DNA of 64,000 nt, taken from Hyphomicrobium denitrificans 1NES1. Its GTDB lineage: Bacteria > Pseudomonadota > Alphaproteobacteria > Rhizobiales > Hyphomicrobiaceae. The notes beneath the pieces are model-generated. The model saw only the letters and a list, made by a program, of their open reading frames with translations, made no database searches and was not told the origin of the DNA. The translations under genes were made by a program, and so were the position numbers. Within the stretch, counting starts at the first letter, position 1, and each line of letters begins with the position of its first letter. The DNA lies in contig NC_021172.1 in the NCBI RefSeq assembly GCF_000230975.2, positions 1,798,001-1,862,000 of the forward strand, in the 5' to 3' direction. This document shows, piece after piece, positions 18,989 to 27,724 of this stretch.

Positions 18989-19020
18989 GAGTTGGAAGGC
19001 CTCGGTGGCCTTTCCAACTC
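18989..19020 (+). terminator. Rho-independent-like terminator after rpsI
   Basis: GAGTTGGAAGGCC pairs with GGCCTTTCCAACTC around a 5-base loop, with one bulged T. The following sequence TCTCGTCTCAT is only moderately T-rich. It closes the ribosomal-protein operon and marks the left edge of the accessory stretch. Confidence 0.7.
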
Positions 19021-19076
19021 TCTCGTCTCATACAACAATACCTAGAGCATCGTCTGCAACACAGGCATGCGATGCT

Positions 19077-20177
19077 TTAGTGGTAACGCGCTACCTTAAC
19101 CCGCGCCGCAACTTCATCGAAACAGGCGGCGACCGCCTTCTCCGCCTCGACGACATAGTCTCGGCTGCGAGCCTCGTCCGCTTTGCTCCATGCACCAAGC
19201 GCATGAAGCGCGTCCGGGCCGGACACCGATTTCAGCGTGTCGAGGTCGATCAGCTTATGAGAAAGCGAAGCATCTTCAAGAAGAGCTTCCACCTTATGCG
19301 TGATCGTAGGCACCGCGATGAATGGCACGCCGAGCCGCATGCAGAAGCACATACTATGAAATCGGCCCGATACGACGTATCTGACGTTATCTGCGATCGC
19401 ATCGAGGAAGGCTTCTGGAGGATTCGACCGAGCACCCAAAGCGATCCACTGCGTAGGCGCCGGAGACTAGTTTTCCAATTGCATGACGGACTTCGAACTT
19501 AAGCGTGCGATACATTGCCCTGCGGCTTGAAAGAAGCGGCAATTGTGGATGTGACCGCATCGGCAAGAATTGGACACCCGTCCTTCGCGCGAAACCGTGG
19601 AGAATGCGGCTAGCGAACCGAAGTGTAGAATCTGTAACGATCACCCGCTCGCCAAGCCCCCACCTCCGCGCATGCGTTACGTCTAGTGCAAATGTTACGT
19701 CCGGGCACAAAGATGCCGTGGCGCCGTAGGACTGGGCTCGCGCAAGACTGCGCCGTTCACGGCTGAATATGGCTGTCGCCGCTTCAAGTCCTGCAACTAC
19801 ATCACGGTGGCATTCGTAGACGGCAGCATTTAGGATGAAACAAGGTATGCCTATTTCGCGTGCTTCCTGCGCCGCGCGAGCAATACCCAAGGCGTGTATA
19901 TTGCGGCCGTGCAGCGCACCTTCAGCATTTATTACATGCCGTCGACTGAACCTGCGCTCGCAAGATTAAAGCCGGAGCCTGCGGAGCCCAATGATGAAAC
20001 CGTTATTCCTCTGCGGCCGAGTTCTTGTAGGATAACCTTGACGACTGATGAACTCCCATGATGTCCTACAATACGCGTATCGCCGAGCAACAGGATTCGC
20101 TGGCGATTAGCACTGGCAGCTTCCTTCGCGAGCGCTCCTTTTATCCGAATCGGGCGAGGTTCTGATGCATGACCCAA
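19077..20177 (-). pseudogene. Polysaccharide pyruvyl transferase-like gene, disrupted by two frameshifts
   Basis: Three successive minus-strand frames make one protein. The N-terminal part (19932-20177) has RILLLGDTRIVGHHGSSSVV, the family start. The middle part (frame of 19387-19890, extended upstream to read VINAEGALHGRNIHALGIA) carries the conserved Asn-x-Glu-Gly motif. The C-terminal part (19077-19439) has VSGRFHSMCFCMRLGVPFIA. A shift near 19932-19940 and a compensating shift near 19430-19450 return to the first frame. The predicted start is a TTG at 20177. Such enzymes pyruvylate, or otherwise modify, exported polysaccharides. Either a decaying gene or two sequencing errors would explain the pattern. 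Confidence 0.75.
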
Positions 20178-21073
20178 GCTGCATCAAGAAGCGGGCGTTT
20201 TAAACGTATGTTCGAAGACCCGGTCACTTCATTCGCCAATCTAGCTTCGACGCCAATCTATCTCTAACCTGCATGCGTCGTGCGGAGATCGGGGGATGAA
20301 ATGGCACAACGAGAAACGGCTACCGAATATAACCGTTATCCTGAAGTCTTTAGAATAGTGCAGGCCTACGCTCGCGCCAATTTTGGTGATAGGCACCTTC
20401 GCATTCTTTCTTTTGGATGTTCCCACGGCTTGGAAATAGCAACTCTCAAAGCCTATTTTCCGTGCGCGGCAATTTTTGGATGTGATGTGAATGAGCCCGC
20501 ACTCGCGACTGCCGCGCGAATGAACGCAACCATATTTCGAAGCAGTTCTGAGGCGATTTCAGCGTTTGGCCCTTTCGACATCATCTTCGCTATGTCCGTT
20601 CTATGTCGCTTCACGCTTTCTAAAAAGGCAACGACAATTCAAAGTATCTTCCCCTTTACCGAGTTTGAGAGCCATGTAGCGGCGCTGAACAAAAATCTTC
20701 TCGATGGCGGACTGCTTTGTATCTTTAATTCCAATTACTTTTTCAGCCAATCAGAGGCTTTCTCTCATTATGCACCTGTTCGTTCCGGTCTCATCGGCAA
20801 CAACGGTTTCGTCGACAAATGGCTTTCGGACGGTCGTCGCGTTAGTAGCGCCATCAAGCTTGAAACGGGGCGCGAGCATGAGATTCAATACGCTCCCGAT
20901 TTCCTGACGGATGATGATTTTTGCGATGTCATTTTCCAGAAGGGCGCCCGCAGCCCTGTCGACGTTTTTTGGGGGGAAAAGCCGGAAGGCGATATCCTCT
21001 TCGTGCGGGATATTGGTCCTGATCTCCGGGAATCTCTGAGCCGCAGGCGCATTGCGAGCAACCTCAAGGAGCA

Positions 21074-21081
21074 AATCGTTA
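21074..21081. repeat. Target-site duplication, left copy
   Basis: AATCGTTA immediately outside the left inverted repeat, identical to 23027-23034. Confidence 0.9.
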
Positions 21082-21104
21082 CGGAATGTCCTAGTTTAAG
21101 GTAG
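21082..21104. repeat. Left terminal inverted repeat of the IS
   Basis: 23 bases identical to the reverse complement of 23004-23026; identity stops sharply after base 23. Its TAG at 21102-21104 terminates the interrupted host gene. Confidence 0.92.
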
Positions 21105-21158
21105 TTGACACCACGGGTAGAGTCTGTCATTGTGCTACCGTCCTAGCAGGCGGTAGCC

Positions 21159-22055
21159 ATGAACCTGATCCAAATTTTCCAGAAATACCCAACGCAAGAG
21201 GCTTGCGTTGCCTACCTTGAGTCTGTGCGTTGGCGCGGCGTACCCGTCTGCCCGTACTGCCAGTCTAGCCGCGTATCCCCAATGCCGTCTGAACAGAGGC
21301 ACCACTGCAACAACTGCAAAACCTCCTTCAGCGTTACGGTGGGCACAATTTTCCATCACACGCACTTGCCGCTTCAAAAGTGGTTCTTGGCCGTGGCGCT
21401 CGTCCTTAATGCCAAGAAAGGTCTTTCAGCACGGCAGATCGCGCGCGATCTGGAAGTCAACAAGAACACCGGATGGCGGATGGCGATGCAAATCCGCAAA
21501 GCAATGGAGCAGCGCGATCATCGCGACCTGCTAACCGGCATGATCGAAATGGACGAAACGTACATCGGAGGAAAACCGCGCAAGGGCAATATTGGGTCAG
21601 GTGGCCAGGGCGGCGGTAGCAATCCTCGCGGGCGCGGGACCAAGAAGCCCGCCGTCGTCGGCATGATCGAGCGCGGTGGCAAGGTTCGGACGCAAGTGGT
21701 CAGCAAGAAAAACCTGCGTGCCAAAGGTATCTCCGCGCTGGTTCGCCGTAATGTCGATACGGCGAACTCGATCCTCATCACAGACGAGTATCAGGGATAC
21801 GTTGGCATCAAGACGTTCATGCCCCACCAGACGGTCAACCATAAGGTCTGGTACGTGGCCGACGACGGCTCGCACACAAATTCAATCGAGTCGTTTTGGG
21901 CGCTTCTGAAAAGGGGCATCGTCGGCCAGTACCACAAGGTCTCGTTGCGTCATCTGCCTGCGTACATCAATGAATTCTCGTATCGCTTCAATCACCGCGA
22001 AACGGCAAACGTCTTCGATCTCACAATCGAGCGGGCCATTGGAGTCACGCCATGA
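21159..22055 (+). CDS. IS1595-family transposase (ISXO2-like)
   Basis: A 298-residue DDE transposase. An N-terminal zinc ribbon (VCPYCQSSR and HHCNNCKTSF) is followed by an HTH region (LSARQIARDLEVNKNTGWRM). The catalytic acidic residues fall in IEMDETYIGGK, ILITDEYQGYVG and NSIESFWALLKRG, the ISXO2-like arrangement. The ATG at 21159 has an AGGCGG site. Its TGA overlaps the ATG of the passenger gene. Confidence 0.93.
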   Translation: MNLIQIFQKYPTQEACVAYLESVRWRGVPVCPYCQSSRVSPMPSEQRHHCNNCKTSFSVTVGTIFHHTHLPLQKWFLAVALVLNAKKGLSARQIARDLEVNKNTGWRMAMQIRKAMEQRDHRDLLTGMIEMDETYIGGKPRKGNIGSGGQGGGSNPRGRGTKKPAVVGMIERGGKVRTQVVSKKNLRAKGISALVRRNVDTANSILITDEYQGYVGIKTFMPHQTVNHKVWYVADDGSHTNSIESFWALLKRGIVGQYHKVSLRHLPAYINEFSYRFNHRETANVFDLTIERAIGVTP

Positions 22056-22954
22056 CAATTACCTCACACTACAAAGCGACGATCACGCAGCTTGGTCCAG
22101 ATGTGGACGGATACATCCTGGACGAGATGGATGGCGAACAGCAACGGCAACCGCGTTGTGTGCTCAGCAAGCGCGCCGCTGCAAGCGCGCTCGGCCTCAA
22201 GTCAGAAGGCGGAAGCGCTCTCTGGCGAACTTTGTCGCGCCAAAACATCGGGTCCGAAATCGACGAAAATCTTAGAAAAAAGATAGATAACCCTATTGTT
22301 TTCAAATACTTGGGTACCGGGTCCGAATCTGGCGGACCCGGTGTGACGGTTCACGGCATCGAGACTAGCACGTTCATCGAAATTCTGCGCGCGATCCTGA
22401 AAGCTAAACTCACCGAGACGCAGAAGTTTCTCGCGCAACGCGCACAGGACATGCTCATCGCCCTAGCGAACACAACGCTAGATTCGATCATCTACCAGGA
22501 GTCCGGGTACTGGAAGACTATCGAGGGGCAGCGAGTTGCTGACATTCTCGACAAATACCTTCAAGACCATGCGCGCAAGTGGGCAAAGACGTTCCCGGAT
22601 GAATTCTGGGTCAAGCTCATCAAAGTCAAGGGCTACCCCAGTTACGTGGCACTCAACCGTCCGGCATTCGTCGGGCACTGGGTCAATGACATCGTGTATG
22701 ATCGCCTTGTTCCATGCGCGAGACGGAAGCTCGACAAGATCAATCCGCGGCTTCCGGCAGGCTATCGAAAGAACAAGCACCATCAACATGCGACAGAAGA
22801 CTACGGCCTTCCTGAATTGAAGGCGCACCTTATCAAAGTGATGGCCTACATGGACGCCGCCGCGAACGATACCCAATTTATGCGAATGCTAAATCGCGGT
22901 ACGCCGAAGTTTGGCGATACCTACGAGATGCCTTTGGATGACGTCTACAATTGA
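22052..22954 (+). CDS. P63C-domain protein, passenger gene of the IS
   Basis: A 300-residue protein. The C-terminal half matches the P63C domain pattern: FPDEFWVKLIKVKGYP, GHWVNDIVYDRLVPCARRKL, and KNKHHQHATEDYGLPELKAH. P63C proteins are known mostly from phages and mobile DNA, and their function is not established. The N-terminal half has a charged region (VLSKRAAASALGL) that could bind DNA. The ATG overlaps the transposase stop (ATGA), so the two are translationally coupled and both lie inside the inverted repeats. It may be an accessory transposition or regulatory protein, or cargo; the sequence does not decide. Confidence 0.8.
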   Translation: MTITSHYKATITQLGPDVDGYILDEMDGEQQRQPRCVLSKRAAASALGLKSEGGSALWRTLSRQNIGSEIDENLRKKIDNPIVFKYLGTGSESGGPGVTVHGIETSTFIEILRAILKAKLTETQKFLAQRAQDMLIALANTTLDSIIYQESGYWKTIEGQRVADILDKYLQDHARKWAKTFPDEFWVKLIKVKGYPSYVALNRPAFVGHWVNDIVYDRLVPCARRKLDKINPRLPAGYRKNKHHQHATEDYGLPELKAHLIKVMAYMDAAANDTQFMRMLNRGTPKFGDTYEMPLDDVYN

Positions 22955-23003
22955 TTGATAACGGTGGCGGGTGGTCATGCGGCGCACCCGCCATTTAGTA
23001 TGG

Positions 23004-23026
23004 CTACCTTAAACTAGGACATTCCG
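23004..23026. repeat. Right terminal inverted repeat of the IS
   Basis: Perfect 23-base inverse copy of 21082-21104. Confidence 0.92.
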
Positions 23027-23034
23027 AATCGTTA
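23027..23034. repeat. Target-site duplication, right copy
   Basis: AATCGTTA directly after the right inverted repeat, matching 21074-21081. Confidence 0.9.
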
Positions 23035-23282
23035 TAGCAGTCGATGGTTCGACTTGGATCGGCCGGACGTGGAGAAAGTCCGGTGTGCGCGGCAACATCA
23101 TCGAACTTCCGCCTCAATGGAGCCTTGGCCATCCGGAAGAAATCGGCATGTTCACCGACGCAGAGAAGCCTTTTATTGTTTGCCCTGCGCCACTCAGGCG
23201 TACCCGCATAGAGAAGATATTTCCGCAGACGAGCATGCTAAGACAGGCCTTCCAAACGCTTCTCAAGCGTCGACACCCATAG
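23035..23282 (+). pseudogene. 3' part of the IS-interrupted methyltransferase-like gene
   Basis: After removing the IS and one target copy, this segment continues the 20301 frame without a stop, reading IAVDGSTWIGRTWRKSG and on through IIELPPQWSLGHPEEIG to a TAG at 23280-23282. The first codon is shared with the last base of the duplication. The restored protein has 342 residues. A stand-alone GTG at 23085 lies in the same frame, but a separate gene is less likely than a stranded 3' end. Confidence 0.72.
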
Positions 23283-23471
23283 CACCAACACCGCGCCTGA
23301 ATATTCGCAGTCCGCAACTCCTGGACAGTGGGGCGGTAAAACATAGGGTATTTTGATTTTACGGCGACTTTTCCTGGCCAAAGGGTTGTCGACGCGCCAA
23401 CGCGATGCCAAATACGGCCAGAGTCCCGCCCAACTGCCGTCGCACGTGCAGCCGGATAATCGGAGAACAAG

Positions 23472-24227
23472 ATGGATTGGCTGCTGCACAGCATCAGCGA
23501 GCTTATGTCAACGCTCGCAACGGACATCAGTTATCTTCTGTCGCCGCATTGGTGGCAAACCCACAGCGTTCCTCTCTTTAACATCCTGATGATCGACCTG
23601 ACGCTTGCCGGCGATAACGCCATCGTCGTCGGCATGGCGGCGTCGCGCGTGCAGCCGTCGATGCGGGCGAAGGTCATCTTCTGGGGCATTCTGGGCGCCG
23701 TCATCCTCCGCATCATCTTTTCGAGTATTGCCCAGCAGATGCTGCAGGTGATCGGCCTGACCCTCGCAGGCGGCATCCTGCTCCTCTTCGTCTGCTGGAA
23801 AATGTACAAGCAGATCGCCGAAGCCGACACGCATTCGATCGACGAAGTGGAAAGGCAGCTCGCTTCACCTATCTCTCATCCTAACGGAGCGACATTCTGG
23901 TCGGCGCTATGGACAATTATCCTGGCCGACCTTTCGATGTCGCTCGACAACGTGCTGGCCGTCGCGGGTGCCGCCGGGGAATCGACGCTTGTCCTCGTGA
24001 TCGGCCTCAGCATTGCGATTATCCTGATGGCCGTTGCTTCGAACTACATCGCGAAGCTCCTGGCGCGCTATCCATGGATTGCATGGTTCGGCCTGCTGAT
24101 CATTCTCTATGTCGCACTCGACATGATTTATCGTGACAGCCATCGGATCGTATGCGCGAACTACGGGGTAGGTTGTTCGGAAACAATATGGCAGGGCATC
24201 AAACACCGGCTCGGCTTAGGCGGTTAA
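23472..24227 (+). CDS. TerC/YjbE-family integral membrane protein
   Basis: A 251-residue protein with about seven hydrophobic segments and the two family repeats: IDLTLAGDNAIVVGMAA and ILADLSMSLDNVLAVAGAA, each with the conserved acidic/Asn pair within the membrane. TerC-family proteins are implicated in metal (notably manganese) export and tellurite resistance. The ATG has GGAG 7 bases upstream. ArgC starts 1 base after the stop, implying coupled translation. I looked for a yybP-ykoY riboswitch upstream and did not see its conserved core. Confidence 0.83.
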   Translation: MDWLLHSISELMSTLATDISYLLSPHWWQTHSVPLFNILMIDLTLAGDNAIVVGMAASRVQPSMRAKVIFWGILGAVILRIIFSSIAQQMLQVIGLTLAGGILLLFVCWKMYKQIAEADTHSIDEVERQLASPISHPNGATFWSALWTIILADLSMSLDNVLAVAGAAGESTLVLVIGLSIAIILMAVASNYIAKLLARYPWIAWFGLLIILYVALDMIYRDSHRIVCANYGVGCSETIWQGIKHRLGLGG

Positions 24228-24228
24228 G

Positions 24229-25179
24229 ATGGTGACAAAGGTTTCTCAGAAGGCGAAAACCGCCACGGTCTTTATCGACGGCGAGGCCGGCACAACCGGA
24301 CTCGAAATCCGCGAGCGGCTGGCTGCGATACGCTCGGTCAACGTCAAGAGCATCGATCCCGGGCTGCGGAAGGACAAGGCGGCGCGCGCGGATATGATGC
24401 GCGACGTCGATCTCACCGTTCTCTGCTTGCCCGATGACGCCGCGAGGGAGGCCGTAGCGCTCGCCGATACGCTCGGAGCGGATGCGCCGAAAATCATCGA
24501 TGCATCGACCGCACACCGGATTGCCCCGGGCTGGGTCTACGGCTTTGCCGAAATGGCGCCCGGCCAGGCCGATGCTATTCGAGGCGCGACACGCGTCGCC
24601 AATCCCGGCTGCTATCCAACGGGCGGCATCGCGCTGATCCGACCGCTGGTCGAAGCCGGCATCATGCCGGCCGACTATCCCGTCACGGTCAACGCCGTCT
24701 CAGGCTATTCGGGCGGCGGCCGCAGCATGATCGAAGCCTACGAGGCCGGAAGCGCGCCGTCGTTCGAGCTTTATGGTCTCGGACTCGAGCACAAGCACGT
24801 GCCCGAGTTGCATAAGTACTCCGGGCTGGTACGGCGACCTATTTTCGTCCCGAGCGTCGGCAACTATCACAAGGGCATGCTCGTCTCGGTTCCGCTGCAC
24901 CTCGATACCCTCACGGGAAATCCGAGCGTCGCGGACATCGAAGCGGTTCTCGCCAACTATTATAAAACGGCCGAGCTCGTCAGTGTCGTCACCGGCTCGG
25001 CGGGCAAGATTGCACGCCTCGAAACGGAAGCGCTCAACGATACGGACCGGCTGGAACTCTTTGTTTTCGGAAAGCCCGAGCTTAAGCAGGCCGTGCTGGT
25101 GGCGCGCCTCGATAACCTCGGCAAAGGTGCAGCCGGCGCTGCCGTCCAGAATATCAAGCTGATGCTCGGCCTGAACTGA
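24229..25179 (+). CDS. argC: N-acetyl-gamma-glutamyl-phosphate reductase (type 2)
   Basis: A 316-residue enzyme of arginine biosynthesis that reduces N-acetylglutamyl phosphate with NADPH. FIDGEAGTTGLEIRERL is the nucleotide-binding loop of the short type 2 ArgC, and the catalytic cysteine lies in VANPGCYPTGGIALIRP. AVSGYSGGGRSMIEAY follows as usual. In many alphaproteobacteria argC lies next to rplM-rpsI; here about 5.3 kb of accessory DNA plus terC separate them. It converges on ctaA with a 10-base gap. Confidence 0.93.
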   Translation: MVTKVSQKAKTATVFIDGEAGTTGLEIRERLAAIRSVNVKSIDPGLRKDKAARADMMRDVDLTVLCLPDDAAREAVALADTLGADAPKIIDASTAHRIAPGWVYGFAEMAPGQADAIRGATRVANPGCYPTGGIALIRPLVEAGIMPADYPVTVNAVSGYSGGGRSMIEAYEAGSAPSFELYGLGLEHKHVPELHKYSGLVRRPIFVPSVGNYHKGMLVSVPLHLDTLTGNPSVADIEAVLANYYKTAELVSVVTGSAGKIARLETEALNDTDRLELFVFGKPELKQAVLVARLDNLGKGAAGAAVQNIKLMLGLN

Positions 25180-25189
25180 TTTCGACGAT

Positions 25190-26284
25190 TTATGCCGAAA
25201 CGGCTGCCCGCCGGATCGCGTGCAGATGCACGACGGACAGCACGAATACGATTGCACCTCCGAGTTGGTGCGCCACACCGAGTTCGAGCGGAACATGCGC
25301 AAGGAGCGTCGCGATCCCAAGCGCGACTTGTGCGAAAACCGCCAATGCCAGCAGAACCGCAGTCGCCCGGATGCGACTGTCGACGGCCGAGCGCATCACC
25401 AGCCAGAGTTCCGTCAGCACGGCGAGCACGACAAAGTAAGCCATCATACGATGGTTGAACTGCGAAGCCGCGTGGCTTTCGAAGAACGTCAAATACGCGG
25501 GCGTCGTCCAATAATCGCTCGGGATCCACTGACCGTCCATCGTCGGCCAGGTGTTGTAGATGAAGCCCGCTTTGAGGCCCGCGACGAACGCCCCGAGCAC
25601 GACCTGCGTCACCACGATCAGAACGATGAATACGCCCATGCGCCGGATCGTAGGCGTGACGGCACCAGCTGCTCGATGCGCCGTGTCGGGCCATTCTTCA
25701 AGCGCCAGCCAGACGAGCAATCCGAGGATCGCAAAAGCCGTGATCAGGTGCAGCGCCAGCCTGTATTGGCTGACGTCGACGCGATCGACGAGGCCCGATT
25801 TCACCATGTACCAGCCGATGACGCCCTGCACGCCGCCGAGCGCCAGAACACCGAGAAACTTCGCGCCGCTGCCGCGCTTCAGGCGTCCGGTCAGCCAGAA
25901 GAAGATCAGCGGCAGCGCGAACGCGATACCGATGAAGCGTCCCAGAAAGCGATGACTCCACTCCCACCAGTAGATGGACTTGAACGCATCGAGCGTCATG
26001 TCCTGGTTCATGATGTGGTACTGCGGGATTTGCTTGTACTTCTCGAACGCCGCAATCCAATCGGCGTGGCTCAACGGCGGGACGGCGCCAAGGAGCGGCT
26101 GCCATTCGGTAATCGACAAGCCGCTTTCAGTCAGACGCGTCGCGCCGCCGACGACGACCATCGCAATGACGAGTGCCGCGACGGACCACAGCCAAATGGA
26201 AACAGCTCTGTCGCCGGCAACGCTGCTGTCGCCGAAAGCGCTTCGGTTGTCATCTGCGACACGAGCCAGCGTCATTTGTGCCAA
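25190..26284 (-). CDS. ctaA: Heme A synthase (COX15/CtaA)
   Basis: A 364-residue membrane protein with eight hydrophobic segments. It oxidises heme O to heme A for cytochrome aa3 oxidase. The family motifs GGATRLTESGLSITEWQPLLG and YWWEWSHRFLGRFIG (with a heme-ligating histidine) are near the N-terminus, and further histidines occur in FNHRMMAY and VAHQLGGA. This is the long alphaproteobacterial/mitochondrial form without the Bacillus cysteine pair. It is transcribed divergently from the DUF2842 gene. Confidence 0.92.
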   Translation of the reverse strand: MAQMTLARVADDNRSAFGDSSVAGDRAVSIWLWSVAALVIAMVVVGGATRLTESGLSITEWQPLLGAVPPLSHADWIAAFEKYKQIPQYHIMNQDMTLDAFKSIYWWEWSHRFLGRFIGIAFALPLIFFWLTGRLKRGSGAKFLGVLALGGVQGVIGWYMVKSGLVDRVDVSQYRLALHLITAFAILGLLVWLALEEWPDTAHRAAGAVTPTIRRMGVFIVLIVVTQVVLGAFVAGLKAGFIYNTWPTMDGQWIPSDYWTTPAYLTFFESHAASQFNHRMMAYFVVLAVLTELWLVMRSAVDSRIRATAVLLALAVFAQVALGIATLLAHVPLELGVAHQLGGAIVFVLSVVHLHAIRRAAVSA

Positions 26285-26393
26285 ATATCCCTAAACGGAT
26301 GCATCGGCGGTGTGATAACCCGTCTTCAGCCGGGAACAATGCGCCTTTGAGGCGCGGAGGCCGGCCGAAAATCGACCATATAACCGAGCCAGC

Positions 26394-26603
26394 ATGACCC
26401 AGCGCCAGCGCAAATTCCTAGGTACCATCGCCCTTTTCCTGCTGATCGCAGTCTATGCCGCGATTGCGGTCGGCGTCGCCATTGTGCTGCAGGTGCACAA
26501 TGCGAGCAAATTCACCGAGCTCCTCTACTACGTGGTTGCCGGCCTGCTCTGGGTCGTACCAGCCGGCCTTCTCATCTCGTGGATGCAGAAGCCGGATACT
26601 TGA
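26394..26603 (+). CDS. DUF2842 small membrane protein
   Basis: A 69-residue protein with two hydrophobic segments (LGTIALFLLIAVYAAIAVGV and LLYYVVAGLLWVVPAGLLI) and the ending SWMQKPD typical of DUF2842, an alphaproteobacterial family often found near ctaA. Function unknown. Its last 32 bases overlap the 3' end of the convergent deacetylase gene. Confidence 0.8.
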   Translation: MTQRQRKFLGTIALFLLIAVYAAIAVGVAIVLQVHNASKFTELLYYVVAGLLWVVPAGLLISWMQKPDT

Positions 26604-27690
26604 GCGCCAGAGGAGCTTCGCTCCGCAAGCCACCTGAGAGCGGCCGAAGCACGCTCTTTACTCCATCGCGGAGCGCGAACGGCAGACCGGAAAGCAGAAC
26701 CTTTACGTAACGGGCATCTTGGTAATCGCCGTTGAGAGACAGGCGCGGCAGTGCCGTCATGGCGTCCGCGTGCGCCATTCGGATCAGGCCCTTGCGCGTC
26801 GTCACTGCAGTTTCGATGCCGAGATCGCGCGCGATTTCGAATTCGCGCGGTCCGGCGCTGCCTTCGTCGCCATAAGGATAGCTGAAATGCCGGACAGGCT
26901 TGCCAAGCTCTTTAGCGACCCGCGCAATGCTGTCGATCATTTCCCGGCGCGCGTCCTCCGGCCGAAGCTTGGCGAGCGCAAAATGATTGATCGTGTGGGC
27001 AGCGATCGTAACTAGCGGGTCTTCGGCGAGAGCCCGGATCTCGTCCCAATCCATCACCAGTTCGCGGCAAAGTGCGCTGACCTCGAACCCGGCTTTCGCT
27101 GCAAGATCGCGCACGACGCCGCGGGCACGATTTTCGGGGATCTTGCGCAGCCACCAGTAGATGTCATGGAACGCGGCATTCTTTTCCGCGTCCGTCGCGA
27201 GCGAATAGCTTCGCGCGACGCCGTCGATATCGACGTGCGAAAGACGACGCAAGGCTTCTTCCAGCGCCAGCCACCAAAGCTCGCCATGTCCGTCGGCATA
27301 GGCCGTCGGCACGTAGATCGTGAACGGCGCGTTATGACGCTTGAATACGGGATAAGCGAAGTCCCGGTTATCCTTGTAGCCGTCATCCAGCGTGAAAACG
27401 GCAAACGGCTTCTGCGATTTCGAAGCCGCGCTCAAGCGCTCTTTGACGTCGTCGAGCGAAACGATCTCGAACCCGCTGTCGCGTACTTGACGAATGACGC
27501 CGTCGAGAAACTCCGGCGTCACTTTCAGGATGCCGTTCGGCTCGAAGCCGCGCCGCGCGCCCGGCACCACCTGGTGCAGCATGAAGATCACGCCATCGCA
27601 GCCGGTGAATGGCGCAGCGAGGCGATCAGCCCCTGTGCAATGGAGCACCGAAAGCACCGCCCGCAACATCTTGGTCGTACGCCCGGACAT
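26572..27690 (-). CDS. Polysaccharide deacetylase family protein (HfsH-like candidate)
   Basis: A 372-residue carbohydrate esterase 4-type protein. FAVFTLDDGYKDNRDFAYPV holds the catalytic/metal Asp pair, TIAAHTINHFAL the metal histidines, and FSYPYGDEG the arginine/proline loop equivalent. It would remove acetyl groups from an amino-sugar polysaccharide. The ATG at 27690 is chosen, 35 bases after the stop of the Wzz-like gene; the longer frame to 27846 would overlap that gene by 120 bases. Adjacent export genes suggest it modifies the polymer they make, as HfsH does for Caulobacter holdfast. Confidence 0.75.
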   Translation of the reverse strand: MSGRTTKMLRAVLSVLHCTGADRLAAPFTGCDGVIFMLHQVVPGARRGFEPNGILKVTPEFLDGVIRQVRDSGFEIVSLDDVKERLSAASKSQKPFAVFTLDDGYKDNRDFAYPVFKRHNAPFTIYVPTAYADGHGELWWLALEEALRRLSHVDIDGVARSYSLATDAEKNAAFHDIYWWLRKIPENRARGVVRDLAAKAGFEVSALCRELVMDWDEIRALAEDPLVTIAAHTINHFALAKLRPEDARREMIDSIARVAKELGKPVRHFSYPYGDEGSAGPREFEIARDLGIETAVTTRKGLIRMAHADAMTALPRLSLNGDYQDARYVKVLLSGLPFALRDGVKSVLRPLSGGLRSEAPLALKYPASASTR

Positions 27691-27724
27691 CGTAGAACAG
27701 CACCTCGTCGTGGCTCGTTTGTGC

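Larger units (their letters stand above)
20301..21104 (+). pseudogene. SAM-dependent methyltransferase-like gene, 5' part, interrupted by an IS
   Basis: The ATG at 20301 has GGGGG upstream. The frame contains a SAM-binding loop RILSFGCSHGLEIATLKAYF and a GPFDIIFAMSVL segment like motif IV of class I methyltransferases. It now ends at 21104 with a TAG supplied by the left inverted repeat of the IS, so the last seven codons are IS-derived. Joining 21081 to 23035 across one copy of the target duplication restores an open frame to 23282, giving a product of 342 residues. Base composition is visibly lower in G+C than the flanking core genes, consistent with transfer. Substrate unknown. Confidence 0.7.
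21082..23026 (+). mobile_element. IS1595-family insertion sequence with a passenger gene
   Basis: A 1945-base element bounded by 23-base perfect inverted repeats at 21082-21104 and 23004-23026 (outer end CGGAATGTCC) and flanked by 8-base direct repeats AATCGTTA. It encodes an ISXO2-like DDE transposase and, overlapping it by 4 bases, a P63C-domain protein. The 8-base duplication fits IS1595-family transposition. All parts look intact, so the element may be active. Confidence 0.92.

Noticed and set aside
23283..23471. Possible yybP-ykoY manganese riboswitch before terC
   Set aside because: TerC genes are sometimes controlled by it, but I could not find the conserved core and paired helices; only a weak 6-base inverted repeat near 23337-23363 is present.
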